A stretch of DNA of 64,000 nucleotides from Pantoea sp. AS-PWVM4 (lineage in GTDB: Bacteria > Pseudomonadota > Gammaproteobacteria > Enterobacterales > Enterobacteriaceae), in assembly GCF_000468095.1 (NCBI RefSeq), contig NZ_ASZC01000016.1, positions 1 to 64,000 of the forward strand. Direction: 5' to 3'. The notes beneath the pieces were generated by a model that ran no database searches, was not told where the DNA came from, and saw nothing but the letters and a program-made list of their open reading frames with translations. The translations under genes were made by a program, and so were the position numbers. Position 1 is the stretch's first letter. Each line of letters starts with the position of its first letter. Positions 10,635 to 20,850 of the stretch are shown one piece after another.

Positions 10635-11789
10635 TTACGGGATCGCGTTACTTGATTTACCGGCAGCAAGGGCGGTCAGTTTGCGCCATAGCCACTCCAT
10701 CGGCCCCTGGCGGAACGCGCGCAACCACAGTACGGAAAACAGGATATTAACCAGCCAGATAGCCGGAACGAAAGCCAGCAGGTGCAGCCGGTCAAACTTC
10801 ATAAACAGGCCAAAACGGTAGAACAGCGTGGTGCAGATTAAGGTCTGAAGCAGGTAGTTACTGAGCGCCATGCGTCCGACACATTGAATGGCAAAGCTGA
10901 TGCGCGTACGGGCGATTTGCGGCCAGAATCCCAGGCAAAGCGCGGCATAGCCGAGGCTGATAAACGGGCTGGCCACATCGCGCGGCACCTGTAAGTAAAA
11001 GCCACTCCACAGGAATTCCCAACCAAGGTGCCACTGAGCGACGATGCCGGGGATGGCAATCAACCAACCCACACCCAGCAACATCACTGCCGCACGTCGA
11101 TAATGCTGCACGCTGAACTGGCCGCTCAGCCAGCCGCTGCGCATCAGTGCCGCACCGATCAGCATCAATCCTGCCAGTTGCCAGCCGTATTGTGATGCCA
11201 GCGCCATCAGGCTGGATGCAAGGTGATCGAGCCGGTTTTGCACCGTCTCCCAACCGCCCAGCAGCTTCCAGTAACGTTCATATTGCAGATCGGCCGCTCC
11301 CGGCAACCAGGAACGGCTGGGCTGCGGCGTGGAGATCGCCCCAAACACCACCAGCACCCCACACCCCACCAGATACAGCAGCACGCCAGTTTGCAGCAAG
11401 GCTCGATCGGAGGGCACTTCACGCAGCATGCGCCAGATAATCAGCCCAACCAGGCCATAATCCAGCAGGATATCCCCTTCCCAAAAAAACACCGCGTGGA
11501 TAAAACCAAGCAGCACCAGCAGCGATAAGCGCGATGTTATCCAGCGGCTGCCGCGCGGGATCTGCATATGCAGACCGGCCCCGAACAATAACGCAAACAT
11601 TGTGAGGAATTTGAGTTGGGCCAGGCCATCCATGATCGCCCAGGTCCAGGCATCGGACAATGATATGTCACCCTGCCAGGCCGGGTTGAGGTAGGCCGCC
11701 GAAGGCAACCCAAAGCCGACAATGTTGAGCAGTAAAATGCCGAGGATGGCGCAACCACGAATGAAATCCAGCGCGAGATAGCGTTGCAT
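10635..11789 (-). CDS. yeiB: YeiB, DUF418 membrane protein
   Basis: A 384-residue multi-span inner-membrane protein aligning with E. coli YeiB (385). The N-terminal acyltransferase-like part starts LDFIRGCAILGILLLNI, and the C-terminal DUF418 domain includes VGRMALSNYLLQTLICTTLFY. I chose the ATG at 11789, preceded by AGGAC, since it aligns with the E. coli start. It lies 52 bases after folE on the same strand and is probably cotranscribed with it. The biochemical function is unknown. Confidence 0.93.
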   Translation of the reverse strand: MQRYLALDFIRGCAILGILLLNIVGFGLPSAAYLNPAWQGDISLSDAWTWAIMDGLAQLKFLTMFALLFGAGLHMQIPRGSRWITSRLSLLVLLGFIHAVFFWEGDILLDYGLVGLIIWRMLREVPSDRALLQTGVLLYLVGCGVLVVFGAISTPQPSRSWLPGAADLQYERYWKLLGGWETVQNRLDHLASSLMALASQYGWQLAGLMLIGAALMRSGWLSGQFSVQHYRRAAVMLLGVGWLIAIPGIVAQWHLGWEFLWSGFYLQVPRDVASPFISLGYAALCLGFWPQIARTRISFAIQCVGRMALSNYLLQTLICTTLFYRFGLFMKFDRLHLLAFVPAIWLVNILFSVLWLRAFRQGPMEWLWRKLTALAAGKSSNAIP

Positions 11790-11841
11790 CGGGTGTCCTG
11801 AGAGAAAAATGAAAACGGGCGGCAAACGCCGCCCAAATTAA

Positions 11842-12507
11842 TTAGTTGTGACGCACTGCGCGCAGAAACTCCTGACGGGTATTCTGGCTGGATTTGAACA
11901 AACCACCTAACGAGGTGGTGGTGGTCGCACTGGTGGCATCCTTGACGCCGCGCGCTTTCACGCAGTAATGCACCGCATCGATCGACACCGCCACGTTGTT
12001 GGTGCCCAGCAACGTTTGCAGCGCCACCAGCACCTGCTGGGTCAGACGCTCCTGCACCTGGGGGCGCTGGGCAAAGAACTGCACGATGCGGTTGATTTTC
12101 GACAGGCCAATGACCTTGTCTTTCGGGATATAAGCGACCGTGGCTTTCCCATCGATAATCACAAAGTGATGTTCGCAGGTGCTGGTCAGCGTGATATCAC
12201 GTACCGTCACCATCTCATCCACTTTCATCTTGTTTTCGATAACGGTGATTTTCGGGAAGTTGGCGTAGTCAAGACCTGAGAAAATTTCATCAACATACAT
12301 CTTGGCGATGCGATGCGGTGTTTCCATCAGGCTGTCATCTTCCAGGTCGAGATTCAGCAGCTGCATAATTTCGGTCATATGACCGGCGATCTGACGCTTA
12401 CGGGTTTCGTCGTCCATCTCGCGCACCGGGGCGCGTAACGGCGTTTCCAGGCCACGCGCCAGCAGCGCTTCATGAACCAGGGCGGCTTCCTGACTTAAGG
12501 TGCTCAT
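11842..12507 (-). CDS. folE: GTP cyclohydrolase I
   Basis: Converts GTP to 7,8-dihydroneopterin triphosphate, the first step to folate and other pterins. The 221-residue product is nearly identical to E. coli FolE (222). The zinc ligands and active site are present: TSTCEHHF (Cys, His, His), the second cysteine in VHYCVKARG, and the [12 protein letters not shown] loop. The ATG at 12507 has GGAGAAGAG before it; the upstream in-frame extension has no homology and is rejected. It is followed by yeiB. Confidence 0.97.
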   Translation of the reverse strand: MSTLSQEAALVHEALLARGLETPLRAPVREMDDETRKRQIAGHMTEIMQLLNLDLEDDSLMETPHRIAKMYVDEIFSGLDYANFPKITVIENKMKVDEMVTVRDITLTSTCEHHFVIIDGKATVAYIPKDKVIGLSKINRIVQFFAQRPQVQERLTQQVLVALQTLLGTNNVAVSIDAVHYCVKARGVKDATSATTTTSLGGLFKSSQNTRQEFLRAVRHN

Positions 12508-12631
12508 CGTACTCTTCTCCGGCAGGTGATGCGCCCGCAGATTTTTGCCTGCGGGGGAAATTCTGAGCGCGTATTGTGAAACACTCCGCGCCCTTAATCC
12601 AGCAATCAATCTGATTGGAGATGAAAGCTTT

Positions 12632-13762
12632 TCATGGTGCCGCGCGACGCAACACCAGAGCTCCGGCCAGCAACAAACCGGCTCCGGCTACCCACAACGC
12701 CGGCTCCAGCTGATGCCACAGCAGCGAGGAGATCCACGACAATAATGGCCCACCCAGTTGCCCGACGGCATAACCGGTGGTCAGCAGCCCGGCCAGATAA
12801 CGTGTATGCTGCGGAGCCAGTTCGCGGCCATACTGCAACGCCAGCTGCACCACGCACAGAAAGCCGCCACCAATTAACGCAGCCCCGATCATCAGGCCAT
12901 TCAACCCCGGCATAACACTGGCCGCAATCACCCCCAACGCCTGCGCCCATAACACCAGCGCCAGGCGAAGATGGCTGGTGCCCCAATGTCGGGTCAGGAT
13001 GCCCAGCACAATCCCCAACACCGCCGCACCGCCGAATACCGGCCAGACAAACTGCGCAAACGCGCTGTGCGGGAAACGCGCAGCTGCCATTTGCGACAGA
13101 AAGGTGGCGGGCAGAATATAACCGAATCCGGCCAGGCTGTAGCTCAGCACCAGTCGCTTCAGGTTGCTATTCAGCACCAACGGTGCAGGTGCCTGATCGG
13201 GACGATGGAGCTGGCCCTTGCGCGGCAGAAATCGCGCGATGGCGGCAATCAACACCAACGCCAACAGGCCATAAGCGCCCCATGCCAACGCCGCGCTGGC
13301 ACCGATGGCGTGCATCAGTACCGCCAGCATGCCGCTGAGGAAGATGCCGGTACCCGGCCCGGCAAACACCGCCGCCGACAGGCCCGGACGACCGTGGTGC
13401 AGCAGCTGCTCATTACTCCACGCCGCCACCAGCACCATCGCCCAACCACTGGCACAACCGATCAGGAAACGGATCAGCCCATGCAACCACGGGCCACTGA
13501 CGCAGGCGGAGATCAACGTCAGCACCACCGCGCCCCAGACCCCCATCTGTAAACGCCACTCAACGCGTTTGCGGGCGCGCATGGCATCAAAAGAACCGCA
13601 CAGATAACCGAGGTAGTTGAGCGCCGCCACCAGGCTGGCGCTGGTTAAGGTCAGCTGATGGTCCTGAATCATCAACGGCACCTGCGGCGTGAAAGCAAAT
13701 CGCCCAATCCCCATAGCAACCACTAAACTTAAGAATGCGCTGAGCGCGACGCGAAACGGCAT
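12632..13762 (-). CDS. YbfB/YjiJ-family MFS transporter
   Basis: A 376-residue, roughly 12-span transporter of the YbfB/YjiJ branch of the major facilitator superfamily; [15 protein letters not shown] near the N-terminus is characteristic. The start at 13762 (ATG) is preferred over a TTG twelve codons upstream. It is divergent from a LysR-type regulator whose ATG is 102 bases away, so the regulator probably controls it. The substrate cannot be read from sequence. The pair lies between folE and frmA and is absent from this place in E. coli. Confidence 0.85.
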   Translation of the reverse strand: MPFRVALSAFLSLVVAMGIGRFAFTPQVPLMIQDHQLTLTSASLVAALNYLGYLCGSFDAMRARKRVEWRLQMGVWGAVVLTLISACVSGPWLHGLIRFLIGCASGWAMVLVAAWSNEQLLHHGRPGLSAAVFAGPGTGIFLSGMLAVLMHAIGASAALAWGAYGLLALVLIAAIARFLPRKGQLHRPDQAPAPLVLNSNLKRLVLSYSLAGFGYILPATFLSQMAAARFPHSAFAQFVWPVFGGAAVLGIVLGILTRHWGTSHLRLALVLWAQALGVIAASVMPGLNGLMIGAALIGGGFLCVVQLALQYGRELAPQHTRYLAGLLTTGYAVGQLGGPLLSWISSLLWHQLEPALWVAGAGLLLAGALVLRRAAP

Positions 13763-13817
13763 AACCAACCCCTGATCTTGTTTTATCACTTGCCTCAAGC
13801 ATGCGCGATGTTTAAAC

Positions 13818-13830
13818 TCACGAAAAGTGA
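13818..13830. promoter_or_regulatory. Candidate LysR-type operator between MFS gene and regulator
   Basis: The short inverted repeat TCAC-GAAAA-GTGA lies midway in the 102-base divergent gap. Size and place suit a LysR-type site, but the arms are only four bases long. Confidence 0.3.
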
Positions 13831-13864
13831 ATAATACTAACTAAGTTGTTTACGAGAAGAGAAT

Positions 13865-14776
13865 ATGGATTTAGTCCAGTTACGTATGTTCTGTTCTGTA
13901 GCCGAAACCGGCTCGCTGGTTCGCGCGGCGGAACAACTGCACCGTGTCCCCTCCAACCTCACTACCCGCCTGCGTCAGCTGGAGGAAGAGTTAGGAGTGG
14001 ATCTGTTTATCCGCGAGAAACAACGTATCCGTTTGTCGCCGATGGGCCATAACTTTCTGAATTACGCCCAGCGTATTCTGGCGTTGAGCGATGAGGCGCT
14101 GAGTATGACACGCGCGGGCGAACCCGGCGGCAATTTTGCCCTCGGTTCGATGGAAAGCACTGCGGCAACCCGTCTGCCTGGCCTGCTGGCGGCTTATCAT
14201 CAGCGTTTTCCTGCGGTGGCGCTTTCGCTGATCACCGGTACCTCCGGGGAGATCATCGATAAAGTGCGCGAAGGCACACTGGCGGCAGCGCTGGTGGATG
14301 GCCCGGTCACCCACGATGACTTAAACGGTTGTATCGCTTTTCGGGAAGAGATGGTGCTGATCACCAGCCTTGAACATAAACCGATTAAAAACGCGCGGGA
14401 TACCCAGGGCGACACGCTGTTTGCCTTCCGCAACAGCTGCTCGTATCGCGTCAAACTTGAGTCCTGGTATCGCGACAGCCAAACCGCACCGGACAGCGTG
14501 ATGGAAATCCAGTCCTACCACGCCATGATGGCCTGTGTGGCGGGAGGGGCCGGCGTCGCGATGATCCCGGCCTCGGTGCTGAACCAGATGCCGGGTAAAG
14601 TTCGGGTACAGGAACACGCGTTGCCACCGGAGTATCGCGACACCGCCACTTGGCTGATGTGGCGGCGTGATGCCTTCACTCCCAACGTGGAAGCGTTGAA
14701 GTATTTGATTATTGAACAATTTGACGACCGGCCGCTCAATGATGAGTTAATGCATCCTTTGCATGCTGCTGAGTAA
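13865..14776 (+). CDS. LysR-type transcriptional regulator (PtrR-like)
   Basis: A 303-residue LysR protein. The winged helix-turn-helix lies at about residues 1-60, with the segment RVPSNLTTRLRQLEEELGVD, which closely resembles E. coli PtrR (YneJ); an effector domain follows (about 90-290). It starts 102 bases from the divergent YbfB-type MFS gene and ends 60 bases before frmA on the same strand. It is therefore a candidate regulator of either or both. No frmR-type formaldehyde repressor is seen near frmA. The effector is unknown. Confidence 0.85.
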   Translation: MDLVQLRMFCSVAETGSLVRAAEQLHRVPSNLTTRLRQLEEELGVDLFIREKQRIRLSPMGHNFLNYAQRILALSDEALSMTRAGEPGGNFALGSMESTAATRLPGLLAAYHQRFPAVALSLITGTSGEIIDKVREGTLAAALVDGPVTHDDLNGCIAFREEMVLITSLEHKPIKNARDTQGDTLFAFRNSCSYRVKLESWYRDSQTAPDSVMEIQSYHAMMACVAGGAGVAMIPASVLNQMPGKVRVQEHALPPEYRDTATWLMWRRDAFTPNVEALKYLIIEQFDDRPLNDELMHPLHAAE

Positions 14777-14782
14777 TTTTAA

Positions 14783-15961
<1,179 letters not shown>

Positions 15962-15973
15962 GCAGGAGGCGTT

Positions 15974-16816
15974 ATGGCATCCACTCTGGAATTGCTGGAA
16001 GAACATCGCATGTTTGGTGGCTGGCAACAGCGCTGGCGGCATCATTCAGCGGTGCTGAACTGCCCGATGATCTTCAGCATTTTTTTGCCGCCGCCACATG
16101 ACGACACACCGCCGCCGGTGGTGTGGTTCCTCGCCGGACTGACCTGTTCCGACGAGAACTTCACCACCAAAGCGGGTGCGCAGCGCGTGGCGGCGCAGTT
16201 GGGTCTGGTGCTGATTATGCCGGACACCAGCCCACGCGGTGACGATGTGGCGAATGACAGTGCTTACGATCTGGGCCAGGGCGCGGGGTTCTACCTCAAC
16301 GCCACCCAGCAACCGTGGGCCGCGCATTACCGCATGTTCGATTATCTCAGCAAGGAGTTACCGGCACTGGTCGCCGATAACTTCAAGTTGAGCGAACGAC
16401 AGTCGATTATGGGGCATTCGATGGGCGGCCACGGCGCATTGCTGCTGGCGCTGCGCCTGGGCGGACGTTTCTCTTCGGTGTCTGCTTTTGCACCCATCGT
16501 AAATCCGACGGAAGTACCGTGGGGACAGAAGGCGTTCAGCGCCTATCTGGGCGAGGATCGTGCCGCCTGGCGTGAGTACGATAGCTGCCTGTTGATGAGT
16601 GAGGTGGAAAATCGCCTGCCAATCCTGATCGATCAGGGTGACAACGATCAGTTCCTGGCGGATCAACTGCGCCCGGAACGTCTGGAAGAGGTGGCGCGTG
16701 AACAGGGTTTCCCGCTGGAGTTACGTATCCAGCCGGGCTACGACCACAGCTACTTCTTTATCGCCAGCTTTGTTGAAGATCATCTGCGTTTTCACGCGAA
16801 GCATTTACTGGTGTAA
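15974..16816 (+). CDS. yeiG: S-formylglutathione hydrolase
   Basis: Hydrolyses S-formylglutathione to formate and glutathione, the second step of formaldehyde detoxification. It is an alpha/beta hydrolase of 280 residues (esterase D family). The nucleophile elbow GHSMGG gives Ser149; an Asp in DQGDND (about 223-225) and His258 in PGYDHSY complete the triad. It keeps the E. coli yeiG position (folE-yeiG) but here is coupled to frmA rather than standing alone, so it could equally be called frmB or fghA. Confidence 0.94.
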   Translation: MASTLELLEEHRMFGGWQQRWRHHSAVLNCPMIFSIFLPPPHDDTPPPVVWFLAGLTCSDENFTTKAGAQRVAAQLGLVLIMPDTSPRGDDVANDSAYDLGQGAGFYLNATQQPWAAHYRMFDYLSKELPALVADNFKLSERQSIMGHSMGGHGALLLALRLGGRFSSVSAFAPIVNPTEVPWGQKAFSAYLGEDRAAWREYDSCLLMSEVENRLPILIDQGDNDQFLADQLRPERLEEVAREQGFPLELRIQPGYDHSYFFIASFVEDHLRFHAKHLLV

Positions 16817-16831
16817 CTGACAAAACCTACA

Positions 16832-16906
16832 CGTAGCGGCGCGATTTAACGCGCGAGTCTTGAGCACGCAGCTCGAAAAAAACGCGCGATAAATCGTGCC
16901 GCTACG
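16832..16906. repeat. Intergenic inverted repeat, copy 2 of 4
   Basis: Arms at 16832-16854 and 16884-16906 match copy 1 except for one base in each arm (GATTTAACGCGC on the left, AAATCGTGCC on the right). It lies between the convergent yeiG and ABC ATPase genes and may also act as their transcription end. Confidence 0.85.
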
Positions 16907-16912
16907 AACTCC

Positions 16913-17701
16913 TTAAATGATAGATTCGGCTACCAGCCCATCAATCATCACCTGCGGCATACCACGCGAGCAGCATTCAATGCGGCCGCGCACCCCATAA
17001 ACCTGAGCCAGCGTCTCCGGCGTGATCACCTGAACCGGCTCGCCGTCAGCCAGCAGCGTCCCGTTTTTCAACATCAACGCATGATCGGCGTGGCGCAACG
17101 CAATGTTGATATCATGTACCACCACCACCGTGACGATATTGCGCAATTGCGTTTCACGGCGTACCAGATCCATAACGTGGAACTGATAGTTAAGGTCCAA
17201 CGCACTGAGCGGCTCATCGAGCAGCAACAGCTCCGGGCGACGAATTAAGGATTGTGCCAAACCGACTAACTGTTTCTGCCCACCCGAGAGTTGGTCCAGA
17301 TAGCGCATGGCCAGATGTGCAATGCCCAACTGATCCAGCAGATGCATAATTTCTGCTTCGCTGGCAGCGCTGTGCAGACCACCGGAAGCGCGCTGCGCGA
17401 CAATGATCGATTCCAGCACATGCAGATGCACCCCGGCGGGTAGGGTCTGTGGCAAATAAACCACACGCTGGGCACGACGGGCAAACGGCTGAGTCATCAA
17501 CTCTTCACCATTCAACCACAACTCGCCCTCCCCCTTGCTTAACCCCGCCAGCGCACGTAACAGCGTCGACTTACCACAGCCATTGGGCCCCAGCAGCACG
17601 GTGATTTTACCGCGAGGCAGTTGTGGCACATTGAGGTCTTCAATGACTTTGCGTTTGGGGTAGCCCGCGTAAAAGTGGCTGAGACGTAATCCTTGCTCCA
17701 T
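16913..17701 (-). CDS. Siderophore/heme-type ABC transporter ATPase (FecE-like)
   Basis: A 262-residue ABC ATPase of the FepC/FecE/FhuC type. It has Walker A GPNGCGKST, signature LSGGQKQLVGLAQ, Walker B LLLLDEPLSALD and the H-loop VVVHDINIALRHAD. The ATG at 17701 overlaps the permease stop by one base (TGATG). It energises import of an iron chelate through the adjacent FecCD permease. No binding-protein gene is present nearby, so the substrate is unassigned. The Fur box upstream of the permease supports an iron role. Confidence 0.9.
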   Translation of the reverse strand: MEQGLRLSHFYAGYPKRKVIEDLNVPQLPRGKITVLLGPNGCGKSTLLRALAGLSKGEGELWLNGEELMTQPFARRAQRVVYLPQTLPAGVHLHVLESIIVAQRASGGLHSAASEAEIMHLLDQLGIAHLAMRYLDQLSGGQKQLVGLAQSLIRRPELLLLDEPLSALDLNYQFHVMDLVRRETQLRNIVTVVVVHDINIALRHADHALMLKNGTLLADGEPVQVITPETLAQVYGVRGRIECCSRGMPQVMIDGLVAESII

Positions 17702-18780
17702 CACACATTCCCCCGATGACGCAAAATAATACTCAGGAAGAACGGCACGCCAACCAGTGAGGTCACGATACCGACCGGAATGATGACGCCGGGGATCAGG
17801 TTTTTCGATGCCACAGAAGCCAGCGACAGCACCAGCGCACCGATCAGCGCACTGGCAGGCAGATAATAACGATGGTCTTCACCGAACATCATACGGGCGA
17901 TATGCGGCGCCACCAGGCCAATAAAGCCAATCGGCCCAACAAACGCCACTGCCAACGCGGAAAGGATGCTGATACGCAGCAGGGTGGCGAGGCGCAGACG
18001 GCGCACGTCAATACCGAAGCTGATGGCACGATCTTCACCAAGACGCAGCGCGGTCAGCTTCCAGCTACTGAGCATCGAGAAAGGCAGCAGAATGGCAAAC
18101 GCAGCGGTTAGCACGCCGAGTTTCTCCCAGGATGCGCGAGCCAGACTACCCATGGTCCAGAACACCAATCCCTGAAGCGTATCTTCGCTGGCGATAAACT
18201 GCATCATCGACACCAGCGCATTAAAGGTAAACACCAGCGCGATACCAAACAGCACCACGCCTGAGGTAGAGACTCGCGTCCAACGTGTAATGCCGTCCAG
18301 CATCAGCGCGGCAAACAGCGCGAAGATAAAGGCGTTAGCCGAGATAAACCACTGGTCCGGTACGCCGGGAATACCAATGCCGAGAATAATCGCCAGCGCC
18401 GCACCAAAAGCCGCCGCAGAAGAGACACCAAGGGTGAAAGGGCTGGCCAGCGGGTTATTAAGGATGGTTTGCATCTCCGCACCGGCAAGCCCGAGCGAGA
18501 ACCCGACCACAATCGCCATCAGCGCATAAGGCAGGCGGATATCCCAGACAATCACCCGTGTACCCGCATCGACGCTATCGGGGTGCGTCAGGGTTTGCCA
18601 TAGGGTATCTAATGAAAGACCGGCCGGGCCAAGAGTGAAATCGAGAATTAATGATGCCAGAATCGCCAGCACCAGAACGCCAATCAGCAACATCCTCTGA
18701 CGCAGCACCTGGTGATAGCGCGTCATGGTATCGATATCGTTGCTGTTTTCCGCCACCAGCGCGGCTTCCGTGGTACGCAT
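17701..18780 (-). CDS. FecCD-family iron-chelate ABC permease
   Basis: A 359-residue permease of the FecCD family, with about ten membrane spans. Family marks are GFSLGLAGAEMQTILNNPLASPFTLGVS-type sequence near residue 100 and the ATPase-contact loop GFIGLVAPHIARM near the C-terminus. The ATG at 18780 is preceded by AGGTAG. It is single-length, so it probably works as a homodimer. It is the first gene of a two-gene unit under a Fur box. The locus occupies the place where E. coli carries cirA, another Fur-regulated iron gene. Confidence 0.9.
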   Translation of the reverse strand: MRTTEAALVAENSNDIDTMTRYHQVLRQRMLLIGVLVLAILASLILDFTLGPAGLSLDTLWQTLTHPDSVDAGTRVIVWDIRLPYALMAIVVGFSLGLAGAEMQTILNNPLASPFTLGVSSAAAFGAALAIILGIGIPGVPDQWFISANAFIFALFAALMLDGITRWTRVSTSGVVLFGIALVFTFNALVSMMQFIASEDTLQGLVFWTMGSLARASWEKLGVLTAAFAILLPFSMLSSWKLTALRLGEDRAISFGIDVRRLRLATLLRISILSALAVAFVGPIGFIGLVAPHIARMMFGEDHRYYLPASALIGALVLSLASVASKNLIPGVIIPVGIVTSLVGVPFFLSIILRHRGNV

Positions 18781-18831
18781 TGATCTACCTGTTCCCCGTT
18801 GCAATCATAACGGCTGCCACAATAGAGCAGG

Positions 18832-18846
18832 TGATAATAATTATCA
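18832..18846 (-). promoter_or_regulatory. Fur box upstream of the ABC permease
   Basis: TGATAATAATTATCA is a perfect 7-1-7 palindrome and an exact fit to the Fur core TGATAATNATTATCA. It lies 52 bases upstream of the permease ATG. Iron repression of the transporter is inferred. Confidence 0.85.
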
Positions 18847-19239
18847 ATCTTATGTGTTTTACAGATGAAGGCATATGTTGCATATCGCTTACAAATCATT
18901 GGTTGAATAAAGCCACTTACAGGACACAAAACTGCCAGCGCATCAGCTCAGGCTCCTATAGTTAGTAAATTCATCAGATTTATTTATGATAAAAACCTCA
19001 TTTTTGATAGAGAGCGTCTGAGAAGCAATCTGATAAACGGTATGCTAACTGGCTGTTTTTATTTTATCCATGCGAAAATGAGCAGATATCGACATCTTAA
19101 TTCATTATAAATCACATCATTGTCAGCCATAAAAAATCGATGCTATAACAATTTCGAAATATTTTATTATATTTCCCGGAAATCATGACGTTTGTTGTAG
19201 ATACATAATTAATCGTAACTTTAAATAATGAGGTTTATT
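18847..19239. other. AT-rich intergenic stretch before the small-peptide cluster
   Basis: About 390 bases with no credible gene. Base composition drops sharply here compared with the ABC genes. It presumably contains the promoter of the peptide gene; several AT-rich -10-like hexamers occur between 19140 and 19220, too many to choose one. Confidence 0.5.
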
Positions 19240-19503
19240 ATGAGCAATATCGATAACATTTCTAGCCTTTACCAAAATCCACCTGAAGAAATTAATAAAG
19301 ATCTGGAGGGTAATAGTTTCACAGATATGATTTTTCAAACCAAATCTGTTGCCTCAGCTGCATTTGACAAACTCGCCTACCTTGCAGGCATTAAAAACGC
19401 CCCCGCAGATGATAAATATGCACAATTAGATACCACCAATCTTAGTGCGCTATTGAAAAGCGCTGAGAGCCTGGGTTACGACATAGAAGTCGTGAATATT
19501 TAA
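19240..19503 (+). CDS. Small acidic peptide, putative precursor or signal protein
   Basis: An 87-residue protein that I do not recognise. It has no cysteine or tryptophan and no evident secretion signal. The N-terminal half is polar and acidic (MSNIDNISSLYQNPPEEINK); an amphipathic middle (SVASAAFDKLAYLAGI, residues 36-51) follows, and it ends ALLKSAESLGYDIEVVNI. I chose the second ATG (19240) because GAGG lies six bases upstream. It is followed by a nine-base-pair hairpin and then by the duplicated cupin and an MFS gene on the same strand. Size and place suit a precursor of a modified peptide, but a regulator or toxin is equally possible. Codon use is AT-rich, unlike flanking genes. Confidence 0.7.
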   Translation: MSNIDNISSLYQNPPEEINKDLEGNSFTDMIFQTKSVASAAFDKLAYLAGIKNAPADDKYAQLDTTNLSALLKSAESLGYDIEVVNI

Positions 19504-19509
19504 CATCAA

Positions 19510-19531
19510 AAGGCAGCCGAGTGGCTGCCTT
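19510..19531 (+). promoter_or_regulatory. Hairpin between the peptide gene and the cupin gene
   Basis: Perfect nine-base arms AAGGCAGCC / GGCTGCCTT around GAGT, starting six bases after the peptide stop. No T-tract follows, so it looks like an attenuator or transcript stabiliser rather than a full terminator. Such hairpins often raise the ratio of an abundant small product to its processing enzymes. Confidence 0.6.
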
Positions 19532-19546
19532 GATGAGGGAATTAAA

Positions 19547-20842
19547 ATGAAAAATGAAGTTACTACACTGAATGAAAAAATCAATATAGATGGCTTACAT
19601 TGGATTCCACGCTGGAGAGTTAATAATGGAAAAATAGACTCTTACGTTATTCCATTTCCTACAACACACCCTGTAAACATTGTATTTCACGGCGAAAGGG
19701 AATTTAAATATGGGCAATACGGAATTCACCTTGGACAGCAAGACATATTGACGTTCCTGGGAGATGAAACTCAAAAAATCACTGCAAAATTTATTGATTG
19801 CAGAAAAAAATCAATAACATTCAGGAACTATCTGGAATTTGAAATCACCCCTTCATCAACAAAAACGCTGATCATACCACCAGGTGTGGCACATACATTT
19901 CATAACCTCGAAAACGTATTCACGCTTAATACGTATAAAATATTTTTACCCACGATTTATCAGTTATCTGATAAAAGTCTTCAATGGTCCCCTGCTAATG
20001 ATGTCATAAACATACCTGAGAATATCATTCCTGAAGAAATTGAAGGATACGATCCAATGACTGAGGAGGCCTCGACTCTTGTTTATCATCGAATAGGTGA
20101 GTTTCAGGAAGAAAACTTAACAAATCACATGTTTCAACATCCTGAGACACGAGAGTTTACTTTAAATGATGGTAGCCACGTTAACCTGAGAATTCGTGAG
20201 AAAAATGTTAAAGAAAAAGAACTAAAACTACCAACATCTAAAATACAAGGAGTGACATTCAAACAACTACCATCCATTAAAACAGGGAAAGAGAGTTGCA
20301 TTATTCCACTAACAAGAAAGTCTCCTATGTACATTGTTGAACATGGTTCCGATAGTTATGACTTTGATTCTTACGGATTACATCTGGGACAAGAGGATCA
20401 TCTAATCTTTCTTGGAAATTCCACTCATGAAATAACGCTAAAACTGGTAGATATGAGAGAGGGTTCTGCCACTTTATTCACTGAAGAAGAAATCACATTC
20501 ACTCCACACCCAAACGTGGAACTAATAATACCATGTGGTGTAGCACATGCGCTTTTAAATATGGCACGCATAACCACCATAAATAGACCAGTCATTTTTT
20601 TGGATGATACAAATGAATACGTCCCCGGTCACGATGTCATCGACTGGCCGATTGGTAATAAAAATCACCTGAGTTACAAAACAAATCAAATAGAAGCTGG
20701 GACCGAGTATTACCAGTTTCTTGTTTCAAAACAGAGAGAAATTACCAGAGATGCACCAACGCATCGGACACCAAAATCGGTCGTTGTTTTCGATAAAAAC
20801 AACGGAAAATACGTCAAAGTACTATTGAAAGAAAAGGTCTGA
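19547..20842 (+). CDS. Tandemly duplicated RmlC-type cupin protein
   Basis: A 431-residue protein made of two similar halves (about 1-225 and 226-431). Each half carries an RmlC (dTDP-4-dehydrorhamnose 3,5-epimerase)-like core: YGIHLGQQD with His61 and IIPPGVAH (109-116) in the first, YGLHLGQED with His279 and IIPCGVAH (327-334) in the second. These align with the GLH and IPPGFAH motifs of RmlC; the acidic IDCRKKS / VDMREGS positions also match. A trailing segment, NDVINIP / HDVIDWP, repeats too. No nucleotide-sugar genes lie nearby, so the substrate may not be a sugar nucleotide. GAGGGAATTAAA precedes the ATG. Very AT-rich: positions 20221-20280 have 19 G/C of 60. Function is not assigned. 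Confidence 0.8.
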   Translation: MKNEVTTLNEKINIDGLHWIPRWRVNNGKIDSYVIPFPTTHPVNIVFHGEREFKYGQYGIHLGQQDILTFLGDETQKITAKFIDCRKKSITFRNYLEFEITPSSTKTLIIPPGVAHTFHNLENVFTLNTYKIFLPTIYQLSDKSLQWSPANDVINIPENIIPEEIEGYDPMTEEASTLVYHRIGEFQEENLTNHMFQHPETREFTLNDGSHVNLRIREKNVKEKELKLPTSKIQGVTFKQLPSIKTGKESCIIPLTRKSPMYIVEHGSDSYDFDSYGLHLGQEDHLIFLGNSTHEITLKLVDMREGSATLFTEEEITFTPHPNVELIIPCGVAHALLNMARITTINRPVIFLDDTNEYVPGHDVIDWPIGNKNHLSYKTNQIEAGTEYYQFLVSKQREITRDAPTHRTPKSVVVFDKNNGKYVKVLLKEKV

Positions 20843-20850
20843 ATTTAATC

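Noticed and set aside
12534..12555. Hairpin CCCGCAG / CTGCGGG between the MFS gene and folE
   Set aside because: No T-tract on the strand that would matter, and it may be part of the folE leader; not called as a terminator.
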